A stretch of DNA of 64,000 nucleotides, from the NCBI GenBank assembly GCA_963576735.1, contig OY755170.1, positions 17,840,875-17,904,874 on the forward strand. Direction: 5' to 3'. A program made the position numbers and the translations under genes. Every line of letters begins with the position of its first letter. Within the stretch, counting starts at the first letter, position 1. Positions 52,298-64,000 of this stretch are shown here, one piece after another. Under the pieces are notes generated by a model. That model worked only from the letters and a program-made list of their open reading frames with translations. It did not search any database and was not told where the DNA came from. Source of the DNA: Bedellia somnulentella. Its lineage: Eukaryota; Arthropoda; Insecta; Lepidoptera; Bedelliidae.

Positions 52298-55200
52298 TCT
52301 GACTATCCTTTAAAGCTCGTGACTGTTTTAAGGTCATACTTACATGCACCAATAATTTCGTTTTTGTAATGGAACTAAATGAGATTTGATTTGCTATTCG
52401 ACGTAATGTTAGAAGTGATAAGATTTTCCTATTTTCCGATTCGCAGTGAAGTACAAGTATAATAGTAATTAAAAAATATCGATTACACATATCATATCTC
52501 AGGATGAAATGAAGCTAAACGTGCTCGACTAGGTACCCGTGGCCAGATCTAATTTCCAATCAACTGTCCTATAGTGTACTAGGTATAAAGTGATTACTAT
52601 ATCAATCTACAACGCATGGGAATTTTTAAGGTTTTAAAAAATTATATATGCGTATGTTTGAGCAATTGGGGTTCTTCAAGGGTTCCTTACCAAAAATGCT
52701 AAAAGGGATCCCAGTGTATTAGTAACTTGTCGTATTTATAGATTTTGGTACAAAACCTTTCGTCAGAGACCGATTCATAATAAGAATAGAAACTGTGTTT
52801 ATTGTAGGCGCTGTTTTATCAATGTTCCAATATTAATATAAAAAAACTGGCTCTAATTTCTTTATTTAATAATCTCTGTCCAAAAGAATACGACTTATTT
52901 CCGAGTATGAACAAATAATAAAAGATTTTAAGCCGGAAGTGCCTTCCGTTTGATCGCCAGCTCGACTTCATTCTAAGAGACGGGCACATCCGCAATATTA
53001 ACTAGAACTATTCTTCTCAGAGTTTGCTCATATTTGTACTATCTATAGAGCTTTTGTTTAATAATATTTGGTCTGAACTTAAAACGAAATAATAAGTTTA
53101 AAATTTTATTATTTTGTTTTCATCAACAATTCAACACCCTTAGCTTATCCTGAGCGGACTGAAACGAACTGAAAAGATTTTAAATGATGTCAGAGAAGTT
53201 CTTTTATTTCTTCAAATTTCAAAATATTATCTATATATAACTAGCGAGTTACGTTAGTTGGTTTTGCTACAATTTTGGAATCGAAGAGTCCTCAGTCATT
53301 TTGGAAGTTGATTTGAATAGAAAATAGGTTTGGGAATATAAGGAATAAGTTTAGGAAAATTTCTTAAATTTAAATCCATAAATCTAATAAGGATGTGCTT
53401 TTCCTAAAAAGAGAGAGTGCTGTATTTTAACACTCTTTTTAGGATTAAAATAAGTTTGAATGGGAAATAGGAAAAAATAAGTTTGACATATCTTCATTGT
53501 GAATAGCAACACAATTGGGTACACAATTTTTTACTTAGTAGTACTACTATGGTGTCACAATCACAACCACAACTCTCAATTTACTGCGAGTCATACTCTC
53601 GATCGGCAGCATTCTTGATTGATATTAATAAATACCTTTCATGTAGCGACCAGAAAATAGAGTGTTATATTGTCACGTTCGTCAGTAGTTGTTTTCTAAA
53701 AGCTATTGGTATCGATATTTCAACTATTACCTACGTTACATAATTGGTTGGAGATAAAACAGTTTAATGCTGGGCAGTAACCAAGGGCAACGACCTGCCC
53801 TAACGAGGTCACGAAGGTACAGCCCAGTGTGGCACACGCTTTATAACAATCTCACCGAATCACCTTTCTTCGACACCGCACGTTACTAAGAAAACTTTAC
53901 ATTCATATAGAAATAGGTTTGTCTCTCGAAGGATATTTTATTCAGTTAGCATAGCTAGTACGAGCGACCTTTTAACTAGATATCGCGTGGTATAAAACAG
54001 CAATCTCTTACGCACTTATTTAGTATCGTATACTGTCATCTCATTCAAACGATAATCTGACTATGAAAAAGCGCTCGTGCTAGGCCTCAAAAAGATATAT
54101 GCTTGATATGAGAGTAATTTTTTGCAACTGTTGTTTCTCACTCGCTCAAAAATGTCTGGTAATTGTAAGGGTGCCTTTATTGTTGTTTCGTTCCAGTCGT
54201 CGTGTCTCCCTCCTTATGTTTGGAGGATGACTCTTATTTTGATACCAAAACAAATTATAACGATTCTTTAAAAAAGGACACGTTAAAAATTCTGTATCTT
54301 GAATAATCTGACATGTTCAATTCTGGTCTAGAGGATGGTAGTCACATAGTTTCCAAGTGGACTATGATAGCTCTTCTTAAGTTATCATTTGTCCACTTGG
54401 AACGATAAAAGCCGTGAGGTAAAAGGTTTTTTGCCTATTATTTCAATGCTTTAAATAAAAAAGTTTAGTACTCGTTTTGGTCAAACTCTACATTATTTTA
54501 GAGTTAGCAATGCAATGGCTTCTTAATTACCAAAATGTTGAAGTAACAGCTCATATTATCATTATCTACATGTCAGTGAAAGTGCTGTCAGTTGGACGCA
54601 GTTGTTTTGGAACTTAGCCAAGAGACTAACTAATTCAAAACAAGTATATTCAATCCATGAGGCTTACGTTGAGTTCAATTATACATTGAGGAAGCTTTTA
54701 TTTAAATTACCATGTTTTTCAATGTTTTTCTTACTAATAAATAAGTGTTGTTATATAAAAACTGGTGCCAATATTGATTATATCGAGTCATTTTTCATAG
54801 CGTTGGGAGTTAGACTTCCATTTCAGTTTAACAGTATAATATTTATAGATATTTTCATTTTAGTGCTGTGTCAGGACTAAATTTACCAAGAATATAGAAT
54901 CATGGTGATCTTTCAGAACCAAACGATAGTGGCCATGACAAGACGTTATAGTGATCCAACTAAATTGATTTGTTATTTTTTAATGTGTGTAGATATATCA
55001 GGTAGATAGTTTTCTCCTTCCGAACATATATCTATTCGAAATGCTTTCGCAATAAAAAATTAATAACAAGTAGCTATGTTATTATATGATTTATTTATTG
55101 AATACAAATTTTCAATTGACGCCATGTTACTGTGATTAATTACCCGTCATACTTACTTATTCATAGTGTTTGCTTTGACATGTATTCTCTGTACACCAAG

Positions 55201-55981
55201 CTTCTTACTGTAATTAATTTTGCAATTGTGCGTTATCCAATTTATCTATCTATATACCTCTATGCTATACAACGAAGAGTAAAAGTTTGCAGGTATCTAA
55301 ATTCATATTCATATATTTTAATTGTTGGGAAGTTATATAACGTTAATTTGCTTGACATTGATTACTACATCAGATAATTGGTCTGGAATATCTACAGTTT
55401 CATAATAATACTATTAATTATAAGGGTATTAGAAGTAATAAAAATAAGTAAGGTATACAACAAACGTTATGTTTTTGCTCAATTTTGCGCGATATTGATA
55501 ACAACTACAATTGGACGTTTAAAGTACCCATATAGTAGTAGTATTATATTGTGTCAAAGCTAAATTAAAACAAATTAACATGTTTTTTTCCGTTGTACTT
55601 GCACTTGCCTGTTTTTTTTTATTACCACGAATATCCTGACCTGATGGGTTACTAGCTAGAAATTTGGAAGCAGGAAGTTTCTAAACGCGTATTGCTAATA
55701 TAAATATACAATATAGGTAATGGTTTGCTTATCACAGAGCCGATCGAGCACATATAATGCTCTTGATACGTAATCAACCCGGTCCTTCTCAACATTTGTC
55801 ATCACAAAATACAACAGGATACTTATAATTCATGGATGAATTCATGAATTCATCATTCAACCAATGGACGATTTACCACTATCACTGTATAAATATCACG
55901 AGGAAAGACAGGCAGTTGTAAACAAAAAATAAATACCGACCATTGTGAAAAATCAACAAATGTTGGAGTTTACTTAAAGAT
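52298..55981. other. AT-rich stretch without a recognised gene
   Basis: A worn family A scrap lies at 53275-53330 (ttggaagttgatttg) and a hairpin at 54351-54402. ORFs at 53549-53743, 54602-54880, 55132-55377 and 55378-55563 look like chance: AT-rich, hydrophobic and without splice logic. Confidence 0.4.
54351..54402. repeat. Hairpin with stem of about 18 bp, pre-miRNA-like in shape
   Basis: ttccaagtggac is exactly inverted at 54391-54402, and atgata/tatcat pairs inside it, leaving a loop of about 13 bases. At 52 bases it is at the short end for a pre-miRNA. Confidence 0.7.
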
Positions 55982-56112
55982 TTGACCGCTAAGCAAACGG
56001 AGTGCATAAGAAATGCAGGTGGGGTGATGAGCGTGGTTGGGAAAGAGTCGGAAGGTGGTCGTGGGTTGACCGGCTGCGGCCTCGTGGGAGGACCAGCTTC
56101 ACTCACACACAT
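55982..56112. other. GC-rich segment, possible exon or repeat
   Basis: Minus frame GPPTRPQPVNPRPPSDSF or plus frame LTAKQTECIRNAGGVMSVV. The minus-strand words ggtcaacccacgac resemble gtccacccacgacacc at 62.98 kb, so it may be a repeat or related exons. I cannot decide. Confidence 0.25.
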
Positions 56113-56179
56113 ACCTTCGCTATTCCTTACTTGTACTTTTTTACTGTTTCTTTGGATACGGCTTAAACTTTTATTGTAG

Positions 56180-58659
56180 AGTTGTTGTGACCCGGCCTAT
56201 ATCTCAATGAGTGGTATATGTCTTGATTTTGTATATCTATATTTTTCAGAGCTACAATGTTAGTGTCTTAAGACATAAGTATAGGTGCATGTGTAGATGG
56301 ATTGGAATTTTAGTAGCTTAACTCTCTTTTTGGGATCGTAATCGTAAGCGTTCCAGTAGAATATTGCCAATACTCTATAATATCTTTTATCAAGATCCTT
56401 TCCGGTTTGCCTTGGTTTTATGGTAACCTAATGGTACAATTACTATTCATGCATTTTTATTTAATCGACATCATAGCTAATGTTTTTCGTTTCATATTAG
56501 ATACCTTTTAAATTTCTTGGGTATTGGATTCGTTTGCTCATTATTAAAATAATTAACACCTAATTTTATTCAAATAAGAAGTAGCTAATATTTATTGGTC
56601 GTAACAATATCCAGGTATGTTGTATTATAATTAAAACCATCGTCACCATGCGTAGATCGTTACACCGAAATGGGATACTTCCGTTGTACATATAAATGGT
56701 TAAGTCAATCCGTTAGCTACTTAAAGTACAACTTGAGCATTAATATCAACGCGTTCCGGAATAAAGGTCGTTTTGACTTTTCTGTCATAGAATAGTAAGA
56801 AGCTGATCCGTTGAACGTTGTTTTGTCGTACAAAGGAAGAATGAGAAGGTTTGGGTACTTTTCGTACATATAAAACAGTTAACATTATTACTAAATTTAA
56901 CAAGAATCAGTCTAGCCTTTGGTCAGAATTTTGTTACTAACACTGGCACACGATATTTATATAAAATATTTTTTTAATATCATTGTTGTATGATTAACTA
57001 TTGCATGACAAAACGAACAAACCTTTCAGCTACCGATATAGTTAGCATGAATAATAACAATGATAATGCTAACTCGCCTCGAATGATATTCCATATTCGC
57101 AGAATGGAATACTTGCAACCAGATAGTGTAGATTATAAATTGCATGCAGGGAGTGTCTGCCCACAGAGACTATCGTGGTATCTATAGGTGTACCGATACG
57201 TGGCGCCTCAGTTTATTCACTTATCTTATCGAAACCATTCCACCTACTTATTACTGAGGCGTGAGAAAATGGACGTAGAGCATTCATTCGTTTTAAAATA
57301 TGTCAATTTTATTAATAGGTTTAGGAACTTGTTGTACAGGTAGTCGACTGTTAGTATAACATTAGATTGTTCAATATATTGTAAGACTAAATGGGCATAG
57401 GGTATATGATATTTTCAGAATTATACAAACGATGAGAATCGTTAAGAACTTGTGAATAATAAATTTTGACATTGCAATTACCCTTATGTCCTATTCACGG
57501 CCATTATTCCGCAAATATTTTACACATAACTATAGTTGTCTTCTAAATGTAGGGTTAGTTTATTTATTAGTTAATTGTAGAATTTGCATTACGGTGAAAA
57601 GGTTAGCTGTTATTCGGGATCTAATTTTAATACTGTTTCTTTACAATACACATTTATAATGACAATAGACCGAAGTAAAAATATCTACGAATTAATTTAA
57701 GATATCGGTTTTAAATTCATACATAATATCAGAAAATTTACTCAAAGTTAGTGCAGAAATTTTTTGAATGTATGAAAAATACAAGACATAATATCGTCTT
57801 TGTACGCTCGAAGTTCTTAACACATTCTTTGCCTTAGTTTATATTAAAAGCTAAAGTTGCTATTATTTTTATAAATATTTTGATTTTTGTTCTCTGCATG
57901 AAATTCTACACGTATTAATTAACTGGTTTAAATACAAATATATAGCAAACTGGTGGCACTTGCGCTTTTAATGGCACGCAACATAATATTTTATATATAC
58001 ATACATAATATATATACCCCATAATTGGGGTGTCCAACCGAATTCGCATTTTCGATACAACGTCACAGTGACGCTAGTTTTTGACATAACAAACAAACAT
58101 GGTGTATTTCGATCGGAACAGAGAATGCAGTGAAAAGTATACGAAGTCGGGTCACGTAGGTAGTAGCAGGCATTGTAAACCGGCGGAAGGACGTCCCGGG
58201 TTCCCGCGCCGCGATCCGTGATCCGAATTCATTATAACATTAATTATAATGCTAACTCGACCGCTGCAGGAGCTACTAACTATACCGGTATCATACACAT
58301 CCAATATCTGCATGACATCATACTATAAGAGTACAGGGTATGCATAACATTCATTGAAAGAGCGCTGTGTGAATGATTTTTAATTGTTTTATTCGTATCA
58401 TACTCGTGTACGTAATAAAATATTATAGTTAGCTTTTGTAAACTGGCCGTGATGATCACATAAAATAATCTTCATATCGCTCGGTTATTATAATTGACTA
58501 AAATAATATTTACGAGTACTAAAGACTCAACAATTTTCACAATACCACAGTCGTACTGAAAATTGTGTCATTCAATAAAAATAATAATGTTAAATAAAAA
58601 CTTTAAAAGCATATGTCCGTTTAACTAAAAATAAATAAACAATATGAAAACTATCCAAT
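56180..58659. other. AT-rich stretch without a recognised gene; GC patch at 58140-58210
   Basis: The patch (aaaccggcggaaggacgtcc, cccgcgccgcgatccgtgat) stands out from the background, with no visible exon. The rest shows only short ORFs. Confidence 0.4.
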
Positions 58660-59430
58660 TCACCGTCTTTACTTTTAACACGTTTCTCCAAACAACCAAT
58701 TCATCTATGGCCAAATGCATCACATCCATATGTACCGAGGCGCACTCTTCACTAAATCTGCTTTAACCGACTCGATATTTCGATGAGGTTATGAACAGAT
58801 TTTGTCCTCTAGAATGTTCCATTAGCAATAATCCAAAGGATTTGTTAGAACTTCCAGAGTGCCAATATTCAGAAGCGATGCAATCCGTTAAATTCACGTC
58901 CCACCAACGCTGTGCTGATTCGGCTTTGTGCGCTGGAGCTGAGCGTTGTTGAAATATCCATTATTTACCAGTAAACATAGTGTTACCTAAAGGCTAACTA
59001 CCTTCCCTAAATTATCGTTTTGCTAGTTGCTCTTGTTTTTATACCTTGTTCACGAAAATGAAGCTTTGTTACGCTTTCTTACGCCATTCAGTTAAACATC
59101 TATTCGACTCTAAAAATGATTTCATCCGTAGAGAGTAGGTTCCGGTGTGATTTCTGAAACCACTTCTTTGCTCTCAATGTACGTTTGATATGACGAAGGG
59201 CAATAGTCATAAGTAGATCTGACCATATTCGATAAGTCCAAAACTTATGGTCTTCATAGGTTTTCGTGATTTTTTGCTGCGACCAATCTCTATGACGGTT
59301 TAATTGTTGCCGGTGTCCTGGTTATCCGATGTCGAGCAACCTAAGGCCAATAATCGATAGAAGCTAACTCATTGTTGGAATAACAAAGGACCGTGATGGT
59401 GAAAGATTGTCAACCGCAAACAGCCACCAA
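58660..59430 (-). pseudogene. Transposase relic of the DD37D (maT-like) Tc1/mariner group
   Basis: Minus-strand frames give FQQRSAPAHKAESAQRWW, then VNLTDCIASEYWHSGSSNKS, then LLMEHSRGQNLF, and near the end LAIDELVVWRNVLKVKT. These follow the order of DD37D-type transposases (second Asp block, W-S-S-P-D-L-N block, AIDEW block). The second Asp is Arg here (QQR) and the third-Asp block has lost its SPDLNPLD core. Stops and shifts are frequent upstream. Terminal repeats were not found, so only the coding relic is marked. Confidence 0.7.
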
Positions 59431-61504
59431 TCACTTCGCAAGCCTTTAATACTTAAGTAAAGTAGCTTCGATCGATCCCCGGGGAATAAACGGAGGAAAT
59501 GCTACTTATTTATTTCTTATAATCATAATACTGGACTTGGCAGTAAAATTTATTGATTTCTGCTGGTGGCCCTTTTCCTAGTTTAAGGCTATTTGTGTTG
59601 TTTATGATGTATAAAGTAAAAGGACATAAATGCAGACAGTAAGTAATAAATATTTCGTTGGGTACTAAACACGTAATGAACAGTTTTCAACTCACTCCCT
59701 CCGACTGTGAGTTGCATTCAATTATTTATGTAATGAATCCCGAATGGAGGGAGTTAGCTATAACTTTGGTAAAAAAATATGGATTATGGTTATAATATCT
59801 TATGGTTACATGATTGTACTTTTGGTCCCTGAAACTCTTGGTGCTTTTGAACTAGAAATTTGTAAATTATTACCAGACTGCTTTACTAGAAATTATATGT
59901 TATTTGTAAAGCGTCTTCCTTCGTAGTTTGTGACGTCACCTCGTCAGTGTCGCTAACAAACAATTGAGTGGTCGACCACCGAACTAGCACAAGGACTAAC
60001 TGTTCAACTCCATATAATAAGTGATATATATACTTGTATCTGTTTAATTAGTTCCACTAAGCTTGCTCGGACCAACTGCCCATGGGCCCACTACTTGATC
60101 AAGTACGAAGTTCACCTACCTTCTACATGTTTATTGAACGGAAACTATTTTACTATTTGTGTCCGTTTAGCACTTTTAAATAGCGGCTTTATAATTTAAT
60201 CGTTTAAATATAAAGTTGCAAATTTCTAGTTTGCGCTTAAACGTTGTGCTATTATACTATTTTAGTATATTTCAATATTATTTTATTTATTTATTACTTT
60301 ATTTATTTATTATTTACTTTATATTAGTAGTTAGAGTATTTTACTTTATTTCAGTCTTTACATTTACAAATACTACGCGATTGTGCCACGAATGAAAATC
60401 GATTTTTAACATCATGGTCACTATTGGTCGTACAACATTTCTAGTTTTGTCTGATAAATTCGCTTTCATATGGCTCATACTTCGGCTACTGTTGAAAAAA
60501 AGAGACTACTATAGAAAACGCTAAAGAATTTAAAATGTCGACATATTAATATAATATATTATTTTTTCTTTGCATTAGGTTTCGTCCCATAATAAGGTGT
60601 AGTCGTGATATGTTAATCTTAATATAAGGAAGTCTAATATAGTAAGTAGATTGTAAAGCAGCATGACAGGATGACGATGTGAAATACAACGAGGCAGAGC
60701 GGCGATACCATTGTGTGTCTCATTTTTTATATAAACCATATTGATTTGGAGATAAATTACCATTGAACTAACCTGGATATCCCTGGGTCGTTAGCACAGC
60801 TGCTAAGAATGATCGTATAGCTTCATTACACTATTGCTTATACAGATGAAAAGTATAAAATGATATTGAAATTAATTAGCCCTATTTTCGTTCCTACCCT
60901 TTTGATGATCTTAATACATAATCGTCAGCTAGAAAATTAAATTACCAATTTTGTTAAGGTTAACCTTAAACAACCATACTAATGTTGTTTGCTTCTAATA
61001 AAATATGAATATTTGCTTCAACTAAAGCACGTTTTATTTACCTACATTTGACATAAATTTTAGAATGTGGGATTGGAATAATGGTCACGATTCGTTGGCA
61101 TGTTAAAAGTTCAAGTTACTAATATCGATTATTTCTTGAAGTTGCAGTACATAAACATATTTTTATTTATAAATAATACATACGATACATTTTTTTGACT
61201 CCTAAATGGGTATTCAGTGCTTCTCAATCAAATTAAACACGTTTTTAAAAGTTCTATTGTTATAATAACTTCCGGTAGAGATTCGTCAGGCTAAATCCCA
61301 ATCTAATTTCCTTATAAAGCACTACCTCACTGAAACGCTATGATACTGTTGCAAATTAAATTATATATATTAAGTATTTAAATAAAAAGAAATATATCAT
61401 AATATTTGTATGTATTATTAGTATTAATTTATTGTATCATATGTATTTATGTTTGTTAAAAGTTTACGAGTATCATTTTATAACTAGATATAACTATGAC
61501 ACAT
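59431..61504. other. AT-rich stretch without a recognised gene
   Basis: aactcactccctcc (59690) and ggagggagtt (59745) form a small inverted pair. tttatttattacttta repeats occur at 60285-60320. No gene with support. Confidence 0.4.
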
Positions 61505-61865
61505 GATAGTCCAGTGGGTAAGAACACCCGCCCGAAAAACAGAAGGGCGTGAGTTCCAATCCTGGGACGGGCCTACACCAATTTGTCTTTTCTAAAGTCA
61601 TATGTGTGGTTAATTTATCATGGTTGCTAACGGTGAGGGAAAACATCGTGAGGAAACCCACATGGCTGAGTTGTACTTAGTCATGTGACAGTGTATTCGT
61701 ACAAAACGGCGATAGGCCTGCCCCCTATCACGTGAGTACACTGTCTAAGCAAAACGTGGGTACCTTCTCTGGAAACTAGATGGCGCTTGCCATGTGAGTT
61801 CAGGAGTATTGGTACCTCTGCCAACCCCTTCGGGGATAAAACGGCGTGAACGTTTATGTTATGTT
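61505..61865 (+). mobile_element. tRNA-derived SINE, family C copy 4
   Basis: Head gatagtccagtgggtaagaa and gtgagttccaatcctggg (B box), body aagtcatatgtgtggttaat and aacatcgtgaggaaacccac, end ggcgtgaacgtttatg. Confidence 0.85.
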
Positions 61866-61984
61866 TTATATAACTATGACTGGATTGTTGTATTGTTTGT
61901 GTAGATTAAGGCATAGTTTTCAGTTTCACCATGTTGTTGGACATCTATCTCACATGACTATAATTTATTGACCTCTCCATTCAA

Positions 61985-62105
61985 AGGTTGTCTGGAAGAG
62001 ATCGCTTTTAGTGATAAGACCGCCAATTGTACTTTTGTTATTTATGTGTATTTGTGTTTCTCCATATTTGATGTGCAATAAAGAGTTTTTCTATTCTATT
62101 CTATA
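61985..62105 (+). mobile_element. LINE 3' end with TTCTA tail
   Basis: ttgtctggaagagatcgctt, then tgtgcaataaagagtttttc, then ttctattctattcta. The tail repeat and aataaa fit a non-LTR 3' end. Related to 20326-20395. Confidence 0.7.
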
Positions 62106-62215
62106 ATTAAAACAACTATTGCTTTTCGGATATTTTATTCGCGTGTTATTACATTGTTTTTAAAGCCCGAAGTTCCGAAAACTTTTCAGTTATCAATAGT
62201 TGTTTTAATTATAAT
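62101..62215. repeat. Inverted repeat, 20-bp arms
   Basis: tataattaaaacaactattg is exactly inverted at 62196-62215, 115 bp end to end, and could be a tiny MITE. Confidence 0.8.
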
Positions 62216-64000
62216 GTGCAATCGTGAAAATCTTAGAAAATACTATGTTCTATTGTTGTTCCCAACATATATGACAAGTCTCCAGTCTCTTTAATAGCCG
62301 TCTACAATTAAATAGCTAAACTGTGTTGTGTATATTCCATACGTATCTCAGACACAACACAGATAAAATGTAGCAAGTTTCCGAGTACAAGCAACATTTC
62401 ATTTCTATTAACATTATGGCCGTTATCACTGCGCATGACCCGTGTCTTAGCCGGGTTACAAGTCAATATATATTTACTTTGTACATGATAAATTAATAAA
62501 TGTAATTATCGGTTTGAATGCATGTCTTTTGTTTGACCTCAAAGCATTAAGATAATACTGATCTTTACCAATTAAGTGGATTGGCAAAGAAGACTGGATG
62601 GTATCTTTTCAATTATATCCTGGAGCTGGCAGCTACCTCGGCCAACGCATTAGGTTGGCCATCCTTTTCATCCGTAGTGTATATATTTTAATTTAGTGTT
62701 TGTTTCGTACTGTAAATGTAAATATTTTGATTCTAGATAAAATAGTTATGTCGTAATTACTAATAAAAAAATTAAAAAAAAAACATGTTCTCTATGCAGT
62801 ATTTTACTGAGTTCTCTCATCTCCATTGACAACATATTAACAATTTACTTTCGGTTTTATTACTTACTATTAAAAAAAGTTGAATGATAGAACTGGATAA
62901 GCAATGATAAGTGATAATATCAAATGTTATCATACTGTGGTCTAGTGTGGTATAAATACGTATTTACCTGAAACGGTGTCGTGGGTGGACGGGCTGTGTG
63001 GGCTCCTCCACCTTACCAAACCCGCTTCGATACGTTTTATTGATACCGATACGCATTTGGTAATCTCCATATTACTACGCGTTAAAACTCTGTAGATGGC
63101 GTTACAGTGCATTCCAGATCGTTTCGTCGCATCTCGACCTTTTAGCTCTTTGCTTATATCGGATAACAAGGTTACTTAGGGTCAAAGAGGCCTATTAAAT
63201 GGTTGTTCAGCGTGATGAGCAATCCATCACCAGTTACCCTATATGTCACTATTCCTACCACTATTTAGAATGTTGTTACGATTGGGAAGTTTATTTAAAC
63301 ACATGAAACTAAATTATTTATTCTTACCTACTAATGTACCTAACCGTTTACTAAAAAGAAAATCAGCTAATTAATATTGTGATACATTTATGACGCATAT
63401 GATTAAGTTGCAGTAGGAGCTCCCTGGGCAACAAAATTGCATTGTGCATTTTAGTGGTTGTGGTGAAATATCATGAGTCATTATAGATACAGTATAAGAA
63501 TATTTAAGGAACCTGAAAACATAAAAATTAAAGTAGACAAAACCTGCGTATGTAGAATGCCTATCGATATTTAGCCATATTAAGGTGAAATCAATAAATC
63601 CTCATCTCAAACCGGCCCTAGATTTTCATAAAAGCGAATGAAAGCAATGTAAATTGTGTTGTTTCAGGTGGAGTATGGTGTTCCGGTAAACTTCCTTCAC
63701 TAGTTAGCGGGTGAGTAGTGTTTGCATTATTGAACTGTGCCGGAAATAGCGGACCAGAATCTTTTCGACGCCCCGCCCCACCTCAGCCGGCCCCCGTTTC
63801 CGTTTACCTAGTATTTTCTTTTACTATGCCGCTTTCAGACTAACTAAGAGATCTAGATCTAGACTAAACTTCTAGGGAAATAGAAAAAGGAGAAAAATAT
63901 GAAAAATGGAACAATAGTGCGTGGGCGGCCAGTGATAGTACATATTTGTCATCTCGAACTGTCAATTCGGAAAATGGAACATGTAGTGTAGGCTGCAACA
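62216..64000. other. Mostly unassigned; worn family A scrap and possible small exons
   Basis: 63178-63250 matches the family A body (cctattaaatggttgttcag, catcaccagttaccct). On the minus strand, 62969-63010 (EEPTQPVHPRHRFR) ends in a donor-like gtaaat. On the plus strand, tgtttcag at 63661 opens a 44-bp piece ending before gtgagt at 63712, and 63770-63805 is GC-rich. Exons of a gene beyond the window edge are possible but unproved. Confidence 0.3.

Noticed and set aside
54602..55563. Three consecutive plus-strand ORFs as a membrane-protein gene
   Set aside because: Composition is what AT-rich DNA gives by chance; no splice signals in phase, no motif.

Overview
This window looks like AT-rich nuclear DNA from an insect, most likely a moth or butterfly (Lepidoptera). 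It has no bacterial-style operons, and almost every long ORF is a transposon relic or chance. One host gene is clear. The repeats are of kinds typical of lepidopteran genomes: CTAG-ended Helitrons, tRNA-derived SINEs, RTE- and Jockey-type LINEs, mariner and many MITEs. The order Lepidoptera is an inference from the style of the repeats, not from a marker gene.

Layout. 0-8.6 kb: a satellite with 61- and 75-bp units, split by a 5'-truncated Jockey-like LINE (minus strand, about 409-4734). The LINE is split by a Helitron (1572-3166), which carries a SINE-like retroposon (1696-2115), which is itself hit by a second copy (1864-2022). 8.6-23 kb: scattered SINEs, LINE 3' ends, inverted-repeat elements, a zinc-knuckle gag relic, and a GC-rich patch with TATCGATA-type sites (19.0-19.35 kb). 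23-26.3 kb: an RTE-type LINE fragment, then a mariner (23839-25149) sitting in one copy of a 239-bp tandem duplication whose other copy keeps the empty site, then two elements carrying a tRNA-like cloverleaf, one with 70-bp perfect terminal inverted repeats. 28.3-32.9 kb (possibly to 35.7 kb): the minus-strand gene for the histone H4 lysine-20 methyltransferase Set8 (KMT5A/PR-Set7), with three coding exons whose splice phases agree. 33-48 kb: more MITEs (including an 881-bp hAT-like one), SINEs and Helitron ends. 48-64 kb: mostly unique AT-rich sequence with no convincing gene, apart from a heavily mutated DD37D-like transposase relic (58.66-59.43 kb) and a few repeats.

How the parts work together. 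Set8 would monomethylate histone H4K20 in the nucleus. The rest is a record of mobile-element activity. The main pattern is a roughly 250-bp SINE-like family present in about 18 copies, whose 3' end (GTGAGTATATGTATG repeats) is shared with the 3' end of an RTE-type LINE present in six 5'-truncated pieces. This suggests that the LINE machinery copies the short element. I see no CRISPR, no operon and no clear new defence system. The most unusual items are the tRNA-like sequence inside a terminal-inverted-repeat element, the five-layer nest, and several long foldbacks.
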